A stretch of 64,000 nt of DNA from positions 27,189 to 91,188 of the forward strand of contig JAAWBG010000065.1 in NCBI GenBank assembly GCA_022792535.1, given 5' to 3'. Origin of the DNA: Lachnospiraceae bacterium. Its GTDB lineage: Bacteria; Bacillota; Clostridia; Lachnospirales; Lachnospiraceae. The position numbers and the translations under genes were made by a program. The notes beneath the pieces are model-generated. The model was not told the DNA's origin. It did not search any database and saw only the letters and a program-made list of their open reading frames with translations. Below, one piece after another: positions 15,903-23,463 of this stretch. Positions within the stretch are counted from its first letter, which is position 1, and every line of letters begins with the position of its first letter.

Positions 15903-17345
15903 ATGGAACTGAGAGAACAGACAATCAAAGACATGATTCAGCTGCTAGGTGAAGAACAGGTGATCACAGAAGAAGCGGTCATCATTGAAAATGAAGGAGC
16001 AACCGTTCACAATTATGAAAAGGCATTTGGACATAAGAATCCCCACCAGCCTCTTTGTGTTGTGAATGTAAAAAATAAAGAGGAAGTCCGGGAAGTACTG
16101 CTTTATTGCAATCAAAATAAAATTCATGTGATTGCAAGGACAGGAGCCAGCAGTTCAGAGGATCAGCTTCTTGTTATTGATGACAAGACGATGATTGTGG
16201 ACGCTTCTTCCATGAACCGCCTGATTAAACTGGACGAGGAAAATATGATGGCTACAGTAGAGTGCGGGATGCCTCTGGCCCATCTGGAAAAGATGGCAAA
16301 TGAAAAGGGACTGACTACAGGACACAGCCCTCAGTCTTCTCCGCTGGCTCATCTGGGCGGTCTGGTGGCAACCAGAAGTATCGGTCAGTTTTCCACTTAT
16401 TATGGCGGAATTGAAGATATGGTATGCGGACTGGAAGCAGTATTGCCGAATGGAGAGATTGTAAGGATCAAAAATGCACCGAGAAGGGCTGCAGGTCCGG
16501 ATCTGCGTCATTTCTTCTTAGGAAGTGAGGGAGCCTGGGCTTTCATGACAGAGATTACTGTAAAACTCTTCCCCTATTATCCAGATGATATGTGGATCGG
16601 CGGCTATATCGTAGAGAATTTCCATAAGGGATTAAACTGTATCCGGGAGATCATGGCAAAGGGTTATAAACCTTCTGTAGTAAGACTGTACGATAAACCA
16701 GACGTAGATCACAATTATGGAAGCGTGAAATTAAAAGATGAGCAGGCGTTTATGTTCTTCAGTGCAGAGGGTCCCAAAGAGATTGCACAGGCAACGGGAG
16801 AGAGCATTCATAAAATCGCCATGGCTCACGGAGCAGAATACATTGGAACAAAGGCAGTAGAGCATTGGTTTGTAAACCGGAATAATCTGAGCTTTACAGT
16901 GGGAACCCAGGAGGAGAGAGAGCATTATCAGTCTACCCATATTTCTTATGCTACTATTGAGATATGTGCAGACTGGACAGATATTCATGGAATCTATGAC
17001 AGCGTAATGGCAGCTCTTCCAGAGAAATGCCCCAACCTGACTATGCTGGGAGGCCATGTTTCCCACAGCTATATCAACGGAACGAATATCTATTTTGTAT
17101 ATAATCTAAAGATTCAGGATTCTGAGAAAGCAACAGCAGAGCATTATCAAGTGATGGAAGGTGTATGCAACGAAGTGCTGAAATATGAGACCGGAACTAT
17201 TGCGCATCATCATGGCATCGGTAAGGTGCGTGTCCGCAAGATCAAAGAGGAACTGGGAAGTTCTTATCCTTTGATGAGAATGATCAAAGATCAGCTGGAT
17301 CCTAACGGAATCATGAATCCAGGAACATTACTGCCATTAGAATAG
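15903..17345 (+). CDS. FAD-binding oxidase resembling alkyl-DHAP synthase / YgcU
   Basis: 480-residue VAO-fold flavoprotein. The FAD domain includes RTGASSSEDQ (position of the PP loop), GHSPQSSPLAHLGGLVATRS and GPDLRHFFLGSEGAWAFMTE. The C-terminal part has SHSYINGTNIYFVYNLK and GTIAHHHGIGK, with the triple histidine (435-437) characteristic of the alkyldihydroxyacetonephosphate synthase branch rather than GlcD. Members include E. coli YgcU, itself near Etf-like genes. It may act on a G3P/DHAP-related or other hydroxyacid substrate; ether-lipid synthesis is possible but unsupported here. The GAGGAGG ribosome site is strong, and a terminator follows at 17362. Confidence 0.75.
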   Translation: MELREQTIKDMIQLLGEEQVITEEAVIIENEGATVHNYEKAFGHKNPHQPLCVVNVKNKEEVREVLLYCNQNKIHVIARTGASSSEDQLLVIDDKTMIVDASSMNRLIKLDEENMMATVECGMPLAHLEKMANEKGLTTGHSPQSSPLAHLGGLVATRSIGQFSTYYGGIEDMVCGLEAVLPNGEIVRIKNAPRRAAGPDLRHFFLGSEGAWAFMTEITVKLFPYYPDDMWIGGYIVENFHKGLNCIREIMAKGYKPSVVRLYDKPDVDHNYGSVKLKDEQAFMFFSAEGPKEIAQATGESIHKIAMAHGAEYIGTKAVEHWFVNRNNLSFTVGTQEEREHYQSTHISYATIEICADWTDIHGIYDSVMAALPEKCPNLTMLGGHVSHSYINGTNIYFVYNLKIQDSEKATAEHYQVMEGVCNEVLKYETGTIAHHHGIGKVRVRKIKEELGSSYPLMRMIKDQLDPNGIMNPGTLLPLE

Positions 17346-17361
17346 GAGTTAGTAATAAGAG

Positions 17362-17399
17362 GAAGCCTTGTCGTGTTAACATGACAAGGCTTCTTGTTT
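17362..17399 (+). terminator. Terminator of the glpA-like/YhfZ/FAD oxidase run
   Basis: Eleven-base stem GAAGCCTTGTC (17362-17372) and GACAAGGCTTC (17383-17393), extendable inward through TGTTAACA, followed by TTGTTT. Confidence 0.75.
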
Positions 17400-17426
17400 G
17401 ACAAAAGACAATCTCCATGGTATACT
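17398..17426 (+). promoter_or_regulatory. Promoter of the YtrA-type ABC operon
   Basis: TTGACA at 17398-17403, 17-base spacer, TATACT at 17421-17426. The -35 overlaps the tail of the preceding terminator. Confidence 0.75.
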
Positions 17427-17429
17427 GTA

Positions 17430-17451
17430 CTTACTATACATGAACAGTAAG
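17430..17451. promoter_or_regulatory. Palindromic operator for the YtrA-type repressor
   Basis: A 22-base near-perfect palindrome (arms CTTACTAT and CAGTAAG around CATG) starting just after the -10 and covering the transcription start. Its place before a GntR/YtrA gene fits autorepression. Confidence 0.65.
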
Positions 17452-17480
17452 ACAAGAGTTGAGCGAAGGAATACACGAGA

Positions 17481-17858
17481 ATGAATATTGTGATATCAAA
17501 CCAATCAGGAGTACCAATTTACGAGCAGATTAAAGAGCAGATCAAGATAGCTATTTTGTCGGGAGATTTGACCGAAAATGCTCCGCTGCCATCACTTCGT
17601 CAGCTTGCCCGTGATTTACAGGTGAGTTTAGTGACTACTACCAGGGCGTACAGTGAACTGGAATTAGAGGGGTTTGTCCAGACAATGCCTGGAAAGGGCG
17701 TGTATGTAAAGAAAATCAACGATGCTTTTATTCGTGACAAATATTTGAAGGAAGCAAAAAAAGCCTTGTCTGCTGCGGTTCAATATGGAAAGCTGGCCGG
17801 CTTATCGTTAAAGGATCTTCATAAAATACTAGACACGATTGAGAGGACAGGGGAATGA
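17481..17858 (+). CDS. GntR family regulator, YtrA subfamily
   Basis: 125 residues. The winged helix (~10-75) contains PIYEQIKEQIKIAI, PLPSLRQLARDLQVS and TTTRAYSELELEGFV, and ends KGVYVKKI. A short C-terminal helical tail without an effector domain marks the YtrA subfamily, which controls ABC transporters induced by cell-wall antibiotics or envelope stress. It is the first gene of a three-gene operon; its stop overlaps the ABC ATPase start (ATGA). The palindrome at 17430-17451 is its probable binding site. Confidence 0.88.
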   Translation: MNIVISNQSGVPIYEQIKEQIKIAILSGDLTENAPLPSLRQLARDLQVSLVTTTRAYSELELEGFVQTMPGKGVYVKKINDAFIRDKYLKEAKKALSAAVQYGKLAGLSLKDLHKILDTIERTGE

Positions 17859-18718
17859 ACAAAATGAACAATGTGATGGAAGTGTCCAACCTTAGAAAAC
17901 AGTATAAGAATTTTCTGCTGGATGACATCAGTTTTTCCGTTCCCAATGGCTTTGTCTGCGGCTTTATCGGGGAAAGCGGAGCAGGGAAAACGACTACGTT
18001 GAAACTGATTTTAGGTATGGCGATGAAAGATGGCGGCAGTATCCGTCTGTTTGGCAGGCCTGCAGATGAAGCGTCATTGAAAGAGGATATAGGCGTTCTA
18101 TTTGAACAGCCATATTATCAAGAGGACTGGAGGCCTGTTGATATAGAAAAAGCTATGAGTCCTTTCTATAAAAAATGGAGCAGCACAGCCTTTCATCAAT
18201 ATTTAGAGCGGTTTTCTCTTGACCCAAAACAGAAATATAAGACAATGTCCCGCGGCATGAAAATGAAACTGGGTATGGCCGTCATATTGGCCCATGACGC
18301 AAAGCTGCTATTACTTGATGAACCCACTTCTGGTCTTGATCCTGTGGGACGTGAAGAAATACTTGAGATTTTCCGGGACTACATGGTAGAGGAAGATCGA
18401 ACCATATTTTTTTCTACGCATATAACCAGTGATCTTGAGAAAATTGCTGATTATATTACCTATATCAAAGAGGGGAAAATAAGATATAGCGGCTTAAAAG
18501 ATGAATGGGTAGATCAATATTGTTTTGTCCGAGGAGGCGCTGGGGATCTGCCCCCATCTAAACGCAAACAAATATTGGGATTACGTGAACATTCAGGTGG
18601 TTTTGATGGGATGATTGAGATAAAAGACATTGCAGGATTTCCCGCAAGTGTGATAACGGAAAAAGTTTCTCTGGATGATATTGTGATACGAATGAGCAAG
18701 GAGGTAGAAAGAGGATGA
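17855..18718 (+). CDS. ABC transporter ATP-binding protein (YtrA operon)
   Basis: 287 residues. Walker A is GESGAGKTTTLK (~43-54), the signature is MSRGMKMKLGMAV instead of the usual LSGGQ, Walker B is LLLDEPTSGLDP, and the switch histidine is in STHI. About 80 C-terminal residues follow, an accessory domain seen in exporters such as BcrA/YtrB types. It is coupled by ATGA overlaps to the regulator before it and the permease after it. It probably powers export or removal of an antimicrobial or lipid compound with the 220-residue permease; the substrate is unknown. Confidence 0.87.
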   Translation: MNKMNNVMEVSNLRKQYKNFLLDDISFSVPNGFVCGFIGESGAGKTTTLKLILGMAMKDGGSIRLFGRPADEASLKEDIGVLFEQPYYQEDWRPVDIEKAMSPFYKKWSSTAFHQYLERFSLDPKQKYKTMSRGMKMKLGMAVILAHDAKLLLLDEPTSGLDPVGREEILEIFRDYMVEEDRTIFFSTHITSDLEKIADYITYIKEGKIRYSGLKDEWVDQYCFVRGGAGDLPPSKRKQILGLREHSGGFDGMIEIKDIAGFPASVITEKVSLDDIVIRMSKEVERG

Positions 18719-19377
18719 AACAAATGGTTTTGCTTGATTGGAAAGCGATAAAATATTTTCATCTGCGGGCTTTTTTACTCCCTGTCATTTCGCTGTCCGC
18801 GGGTTTTGTTTCGGCGTTGTTAGTTGTTCCAACAAATGTTTTTATGTTCTTGTTTTTTTCCATCAATACTTTTGCGGTAGAGGAAAAGGGGGATCTGAAC
18901 AAACTTTATTTGACACTGCCAATCCAGCGTTCTTCTGTTGTGAAGGGCAGATATGTGTTATCCATTTGCATGGGACTGGCTGGGTTAGCGACAGGTATTC
19001 CGCTGGCTGTTCTGGCAGACCGTTTTTCGATTTCACATTATTACGGTCCCGTTAGATGGTTCTTGCCCGTTGTGACCATAAGCTGTCTGCTGTTTTCTGT
19101 TTTTCATCTTTGTATGTTCCCCATTCTGTTTAAATTGGGGTATAGCAAAGGGAAGTTTTGGGGGATGTTTGTACCCCTTGCTCTGTTTGCAGGACTGTAT
19201 AGTGGGTGGGTAATGATTTCTTCTTTACCGGGAAATGAATATCTGATCTTTCATGCCCTGAAATATGCCAGTGAAAATATGTTTCTGGTAAATGGCGGTA
19301 TTGTTCTTGCCGCTGCCTTGATTTTACTGGTTTCATTTTTGCTCTCAAAAAAGTTATATTCAAATCGAGAATTCTAA
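18715..19377 (+). CDS. ABC-2 type permease of the YtrA operon
   Basis: 220 residues with about six hydrophobic segments (approx. 15-35, 38-55, 80-100, 115-140, 150-170, 195-215). The ABC-2 membrane family pattern NTFAVEEKGDLNKLYLTLPI occurs after the second helix. It overlaps the ATPase gene by four bases. It would dimerise and partner the ATPase. Small permeases of this kind sit in YtrA-type operons; the transported compound cannot be told. Confidence 0.82.
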   Translation: MKQMVLLDWKAIKYFHLRAFLLPVISLSAGFVSALLVVPTNVFMFLFFSINTFAVEEKGDLNKLYLTLPIQRSSVVKGRYVLSICMGLAGLATGIPLAVLADRFSISHYYGPVRWFLPVVTISCLLFSVFHLCMFPILFKLGYSKGKFWGMFVPLALFAGLYSGWVMISSLPGNEYLIFHALKYASENMFLVNGGIVLAAALILLVSFLLSKKLYSNREF

Positions 19378-19400
19378 AGAGATTTAAAAAGTCCCTGATA

Positions 19401-19449
19401 AGGAATCGCCAGTTCCGGTAAATGCCGGTTCTGGCGATTCCTTGTTTTG
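19401..19449 (+). terminator. Terminator between ABC operon and glpK
   Basis: Twelve-base perfect stem AGGAATCGCCAG (19401-19412) with CTGGCGATTCCT (19431-19442), an inner CCGG/CCGG stem, then TGTTTTGT. It mainly serves the forward operon; the reverse T tract is further off. Confidence 0.75.
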
Positions 19450-19527
19450 TACACTTCTTGTTTTTAATAAAATATTTGAGATAGGAGCCATGATCTGGCA
19501 TCTATGTATCAAAATAATCCTGAGAGA

Positions 19528-21021
19528 TTAATTCCATTCAGACAGCCATTTTCCAGCACGTTTTCTGGCGCATTCCCATCCTCTGTAATTCTTTTCTCTT
19601 AAAGCAGCATCCATTTTTGGCGTGAAAGTTTTCTCAATCGCCATGATATCTGTGAGATCTTCTGGTTTGGCAAGACCAGCGCCGATGAGAGCCATCTCAG
19701 CGCCGCCTAATGCGGTAGCTTCCACAGAGTCTGGACGAGATACGGAAGCCTGTGTATAGTCGGAAATCATCTGAGCAAGAAGATTGTTTTTGGAAGCTCC
19801 TCCGTCAATCTGCAGGTTGTTCACAGAAATACCGGTTCTCTCTTTGACAACTTTCATAATGTCGGCCAGGGAAAAAGCAATGCCTTCTAAAGTAGCCCGG
19901 ACAAAATGTGCTTTTGTGGTTCCACGGCTGACGCCTGCGATTAATCCGCGGGCAAAAGGATCGTATTCTGGGCAGTTCAGCCCTGCCAGCGTGGGAACAA
20001 AATAAAGGCCGTTGGTATCTGGAACGCTGGATGCGATTTCCTCTGTCTCAGCAGAGGTGTCGATCATCTCAAGGCCATCTCTGAGCCATTGAACAGCAGA
20101 GCCGGTAACCGCGATCATTCCTTCATAACAGTAATGTGTCACACCGTCCAGTGTCCAGGCAATCAAAGTATCTAATCCATCTGGAGGAAGTTTGAAGGTG
20201 GAGCCGATGTTGATATCCATAAAGGTACCAGTTCCGTTTGTACACTTTGCAGAACCTGCCATACGACAGTTTTCTGAAAAGAGCGCAGACTGCTGATCTG
20301 CAATGGCTCCGGTAATGGGAATCTCAGCGCCAAAGAGAGAAGTAAAACCATAGTCGTCTGCATCATTGAGCACTTTCGGGAAGATAGATACTGGTACATG
20401 CAGATGGTCAAAAATCGGCTGGTACCAGGTTTTTTCATTTAAGTCATAACAGCCTAAGGAAGAAGCGTTTGAGCTGGCGATGGCGTGGGTACGTCCTTCT
20501 GTCAATTTCCAGATCAGCCAGCAGTCAATAGAACCAAACAAAACGTCGCCGGAGTTAACCTGCCCTTCAATTCCGTCTACACGGTCCATCAGCCAGCGGA
20601 TGGGAAGTACCGGCTGATAAGTACAGAGTTTCTTGCCGGTAGCAGAAAAAGTATCTTTGCCGATCTGCTCAGCAGCCAGTTTTTCAGCCATATCTCCGCA
20701 GCGGCCATCCTGCCATACAATAGCTTTGTGGATGGGAAGACCAGTGTTTTTGTCCCACAGAACAAAAGTATTACGCTGGTTTGTGATACCGATGCAGGCA
20801 ATTTCTTCACCGGTGATAGAAGCCTTCTCCATAGCCTGACGGCACATCTGAATACTTTTGTCATAGATTTCCATAGCATCATGTTCCACTTTGTCCGGGG
20901 CCGGAGTATACTGAGTGAACTCCGTATAGCTGGAAGAAATAATGTTGAGTTTCTTGTCAAAAATTAATGCCCGTGTTCCAGTTGTCCCCTCGTCAATTAC
21001 CATTACATAGTTTTTTTCCAT
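19528..21021 (-). CDS. glpK: Glycerol kinase
   Basis: FGGY-family kinase that phosphorylates glycerol to sn-glycerol 3-phosphate; 497 residues, normal length. Key blocks are DEGTTGTRALIFD at the N-terminus, GITNQRNTFVLWDK, WLIWKLTEGRTH, GAIADQQSALF and LQIDGGASKNNLLAQMISD. AAAGGAGA precedes the ATG at 21021. No glpF glycerol channel is in the window. It supplies the substrate of the GlpA-like dehydrogenase on the other side of the island. Two 22-base repeats carrying GTACGG lie in its leader (21048-21069, 21120-21141), linking its control to the etf and glpA promoters. The Enterococcus-type phospho-His loop was not checked. Confidence 0.95.
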   Translation of the reverse strand: MEKNYVMVIDEGTTGTRALIFDKKLNIISSSYTEFTQYTPAPDKVEHDAMEIYDKSIQMCRQAMEKASITGEEIACIGITNQRNTFVLWDKNTGLPIHKAIVWQDGRCGDMAEKLAAEQIGKDTFSATGKKLCTYQPVLPIRWLMDRVDGIEGQVNSGDVLFGSIDCWLIWKLTEGRTHAIASSNASSLGCYDLNEKTWYQPIFDHLHVPVSIFPKVLNDADDYGFTSLFGAEIPITGAIADQQSALFSENCRMAGSAKCTNGTGTFMDINIGSTFKLPPDGLDTLIAWTLDGVTHYCYEGMIAVTGSAVQWLRDGLEMIDTSAETEEIASSVPDTNGLYFVPTLAGLNCPEYDPFARGLIAGVSRGTTKAHFVRATLEGIAFSLADIMKVVKERTGISVNNLQIDGGASKNNLLAQMISDYTQASVSRPDSVEATALGGAEMALIGAGLAKPEDLTDIMAIEKTFTPKMDAALREKNYRGWECARKRAGKWLSEWN

Positions 21022-21047
21022 TGTATTTCTCCTTTCTTGTATCGCAC

Positions 21048-21069
21048 ATAGTACTGAAAACCGTACTTT
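21048..21069. promoter_or_regulatory. glpK operator-like repeat A
   Basis: Contains AGTAC and GTACT arms (inverted repeat) around GGTTTTCA on the minus strand. It matches repeat B at 21120-21141 in 21 of 22 bases. It lies in the glpK leader close to the ribosome site. Confidence 0.6.
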
Positions 21070-21119
21070 ATGCATAAATAATAAAGCAGGGTATCCTGCA
21101 TGGGGTCATGTAAAAGAGA

Positions 21120-21141
21120 ATAGTATTGAAAACCGTACTTT
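21120..21141. promoter_or_regulatory. glpK operator-like repeat B
   Basis: Second copy of the 22-base element, 72 bases from repeat A, shortly after the predicted glpK transcription start. It shares AAGTACGG with the etf/glpA boxes. Confidence 0.6.
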
Positions 21142-21167
21142 TTAATAAAAAATATATATGTAAATGT

Positions 21168-21196
21168 ATTATATAGAATATCCTGAAAAAAATCAA
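21168..21196 (-). promoter_or_regulatory. Promoter of glpK
   Basis: On the minus strand TTGATT (21196-21191), 17-base spacer and TATAAT (21173-21168). The start is expected near 21161, giving a ~140-base leader with both operator-like repeats. Confidence 0.7.
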
Positions 21197-21335
21197 TACA
21201 TTTTTCAAAAAAATTCAATTTAGCAATGAGGTTATCGCCGGCCATTACGGAAGTCAAGGATGAAGAGTATTGGTATTGTGTTGACTAGTGCAAAGTAAGG
21301 TTTTACCCTTCTTGTGGAAATATTTTCATTTTCTC

Positions 21336-21364
21336 TTGCAATTAGAAGTGTTAAGTGCTATCAT
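21336..21364 (+). promoter_or_regulatory. Promoter of the rimP-nusA-infB operon
   Basis: TTGCAA at 21336-21341, 17-base spacer and TATCAT at 21359-21364, with an extended -10 TG at 21356-21357. Confidence 0.6.
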
Positions 21365-21390
21365 AAATATGATAACAGGATAAATCAGAC

Positions 21391-21422
21391 TTGAGAGTGG
21401 GCGGATGTCCACTCTCAATTTT
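21391..21422 (+). terminator. Attenuator-like hairpin in the rimP-nusA leader
   Basis: Ten-base perfect stem TTGAGAGTGG (21391-21400) and CCACTCTCAA (21409-21418) followed by TTTT. It lies between the promoter and rimP. Similar GAGTGGG hairpins precede rimP-nusA in many Firmicutes, and NusA feedback on termination is a plausible use. Confidence 0.6.
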
Positions 21423-21503
21423 ATGCATGATTCGTATTTGACATAAGAGATGGCAGAACTGTTACGAAGTATTCTGGATAATGGTGAGAAAGAAGGTGTG
21501 AAA

Positions 21504-21971
21504 GTGTCAAGAAGAGAAATGTATGAGCAGCGGACAGAAGAACTGCTGCTTCCAATTATAGAAGAGCATCAGTTTGAGTTGGTGGATGTGGAGTATGTCA
21601 AAGAAGGCGGAAACTGGTATCTCAGAGCTTATATTGATAAAGAAGGTGGAATTACAGTAGACGACTGTGAAATTGTAAGCCGCAGGATGAGCGATCTGTT
21701 AGACCAGCAGGATTTTATTGAGGAGTCTTATATTTTTGAAGTCAGCTCCCCAGGTTTGGGAAGGCCTTTAAAAAAAGAGAAAGACTATGCAAGAAGTTTA
21801 GGAAAAGAATTGGAGATCAGAACTTACCGGGCCATAGAGAAAGAAAAAGAATTTTATGGCGTCCTAAAGTCATATGATGAAACTACGGTAACGATTGAGT
21901 TGGAAGATCAGAGAGAAATGACATTTGCAAAGGCAGACATAGCATTGATCCGTCTGGCTTTTGATTTTTAA
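21504..21971 (+). CDS. rimP: Ribosome maturation factor RimP
   Basis: 155 residues, needed for 30S subunit assembly. Typical blocks are ELVDVEYVKEGGNWYLRAYIDK, VDDCEIVSRRMSDLLD and FEVSSPGLGRPLKKEKDY; the C-terminal SH3-like domain follows. The GTG at 21504 is preferred because AAGG lies 7 bases upstream and the length then fits the family. An in-frame ATG at 21450 would add 18 residues. It opens the standard rimP-nusA-ylxR-ylxQ-infB cluster. Confidence 0.9.
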   Translation: MSRREMYEQRTEELLLPIIEEHQFELVDVEYVKEGGNWYLRAYIDKEGGITVDDCEIVSRRMSDLLDQQDFIEESYIFEVSSPGLGRPLKKEKDYARSLGKELEIRTYRAIEKEKEFYGVLKSYDETTVTIELEDQREMTFAKADIALIRLAFDF

Positions 21972-21975
21972 TCTG

Positions 21976-22001
21976 ATAGGATTCCTTCGGATTCCCTATA
22001 A
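21976..22001. repeat. Dispersed palindromic repeat, copy 1
   Basis: Imperfect palindrome starting ATAGGATTCC and ending GGATTCCCTATAA, between rimP and nusA. It is close to the palindrome at 63971-64000, with no mismatch beyond two substitutions and a two-base gap. Two copies in one window suggest a genome-wide element. Confidence 0.5.
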
Positions 22002-22056
22002 GGATCATAAGAAAATCGCGATGATAATTAAGAACACGATTCAGGAGGATAGAGAA

Positions 22057-23463
22057 ATGAACAATGAGTTATTAGAAGCGTTAAATATATTGGAGAAGGA
22101 AAAAGACATCAGCAAAGATACACTGCTGGAGGCCATTGAAAATTCCCTGATTACAGCATGTAAGAATCATTTTGGCAAGTCAGATAATATCAAAGTCAAT
22201 ATTAATCCGGAGACTTGTGAATTCCATGTATATGCAGAGAAAACAGTAGTGGAGGAAGTGGAAGACAGCGTATTGGAGATCAGCGTTGGAAATGCCAAGA
22301 TGATCGATTCGAAATATGAAGTGGGAGATATCGTGAACGTCGAGGTGAAATCCAAGGAATTTGGACGTATTGCCACACAGAATGCCAAAAATGTGATTTT
22401 ACAGAAAATTCGGGAAGAAGAGCGAAAAGTATTGTTTGATCAATACTATGGAAAAGAAAAAGATGTGGTAACTGGAATTGTGCAGCGGTATGTGGGAAAG
22501 AACATCAGTATCAATCTGGGAAAAGTGGATGCGATCTTAAGTGAGAATGAGCAGGTAAAAGGAGAGATATTCCAGCCTACAGAGCGAATCAAACTCTACA
22601 TTCTGGAAGTAAAATCTACCTCCAAAGGGCCTAAGATTCTGGTTTCCAGAACACATCCGGAACTGGTCAAACGGTTGTTTGAATCTGAAGTGACAGAGGT
22701 AAAAGAAGGAATCGTAGAGATTAAGAGCATTTCCAGAGAAGCAGGGAGCCGAACCAAGATTGCAGTGTGGAGCAATGATCCAGACGTAGACCCGGTAGGA
22801 GCCTGCGTGGGACTGAACGGAGCAAGAGTAAATGCCATTGTCAGCGAGCTTCGGGGAGAGAAAATCGACATTATCAACTGGAGCGACAATGCGGCAATGT
22901 TGATTGAGAATGCCCTGAGTCCGGCAAAAGTCATCTCTGTGATTGCAGACGCAGAAGAAAAGACGGCAAAAGTAGTGGTGCCAGATTATCAGTTATCCTT
23001 GGCCATCGGTAAAGAAGGACAGAATGCAAGACTTGCCGCAAGACTGACAGGATTTAAAATTGACATCAAAAGCGAGACTCAGGCCAGAGAAGCCGGGGAC
23101 TTTATGGATTATGAAAATGAGTACGAAGAGTATGAGGAAGACTTTGCAGAAGGATATGAAGCCCCGGAGGCGGAAGGCTCAGAATTAGAATATAAAGAGG
23201 GTTTGAGCTATGAAGAGGAATCAGAATATGAGGAAGATCTGAATTACGAGGAAGATTCTGATTATCAAGAAGCCGAGACATACGAAGAGGGCTCTGATTA
23301 TCAAGAAGCCGAGGCATACGAGGAAGACTCTGATTATCAGGAAGATGAGGCATACGAAGAAGATTCTGATTATGAGGAAGCCAGAGCATACGAAGAAGAA
23401 CTGGATGGTGAAGAGGGAGAGTTAGAAAAATCAGACCAGGAAGAGGGTATGAGCGATGAGTAA
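22057..23463 (+). CDS. nusA: Transcription termination/antitermination factor NusA with acidic repeat tail
   Basis: 468 residues. An N-terminal RNA-polymerase-binding domain (~1-125) is followed by S1 (~130-200), KH1 and KH2 (VGACVGLNGARVNAI and SLAIGKEGQNARLAARLTG, ~200-345). The last ~115 residues are a Glu/Tyr/Asp-rich tail holding four 12-residue units like YEEDSDYQEAEA (397-444). Such a tail is not part of core NusA; it is probably disordered and may bind basic partners. AGGAGG lies 8 bases before the ATG at 22057. It overlaps ylxR by 8 bases. Confidence 0.93.
   Translation: MNNELLEALNILEKEKDISKDTLLEAIENSLITACKNHFGKSDNIKVNINPETCEFHVYAEKTVVEEVEDSVLEISVGNAKMIDSKYEVGDIVNVEVKSKEFGRIATQNAKNVILQKIREEERKVLFDQYYGKEKDVVTGIVQRYVGKNISINLGKVDAILSENEQVKGEIFQPTERIKLYILEVKSTSKGPKILVSRTHPELVKRLFESEVTEVKEGIVEIKSISREAGSRTKIAVWSNDPDVDPVGACVGLNGARVNAIVSELRGEKIDIINWSDNAAMLIENALSPAKVISVIADAEEKTAKVVVPDYQLSLAIGKEGQNARLAARLTGFKIDIKSETQAREAGDFMDYENEYEEYEEDFAEGYEAPEAEGSELEYKEGLSYEEESEYEEDLNYEEDSDYQEAETYEEGSDYQEAEAYEEDSDYQEDEAYEEDSDYEEARAYEEELDGEEGELEKSDQEEGMSDE
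23245..23388 (+). repeat. Four 36-base in-frame repeats in nusA
   Basis: Encodes YEEDSDYQEAET, YEEGSDYQEAEA, YEEDSDYQEDEA and YEEDSDYEEARA in a row. Near-identical DNA between units suggests recent slippage or unequal crossing-over. Confidence 0.85.

Noticed and set aside
21085..21100. GCAGGGTATCCTGC palindrome in the glpK leader as a separate operator
   Set aside because: Short, with a single copy in the region, between two better duplicated elements.
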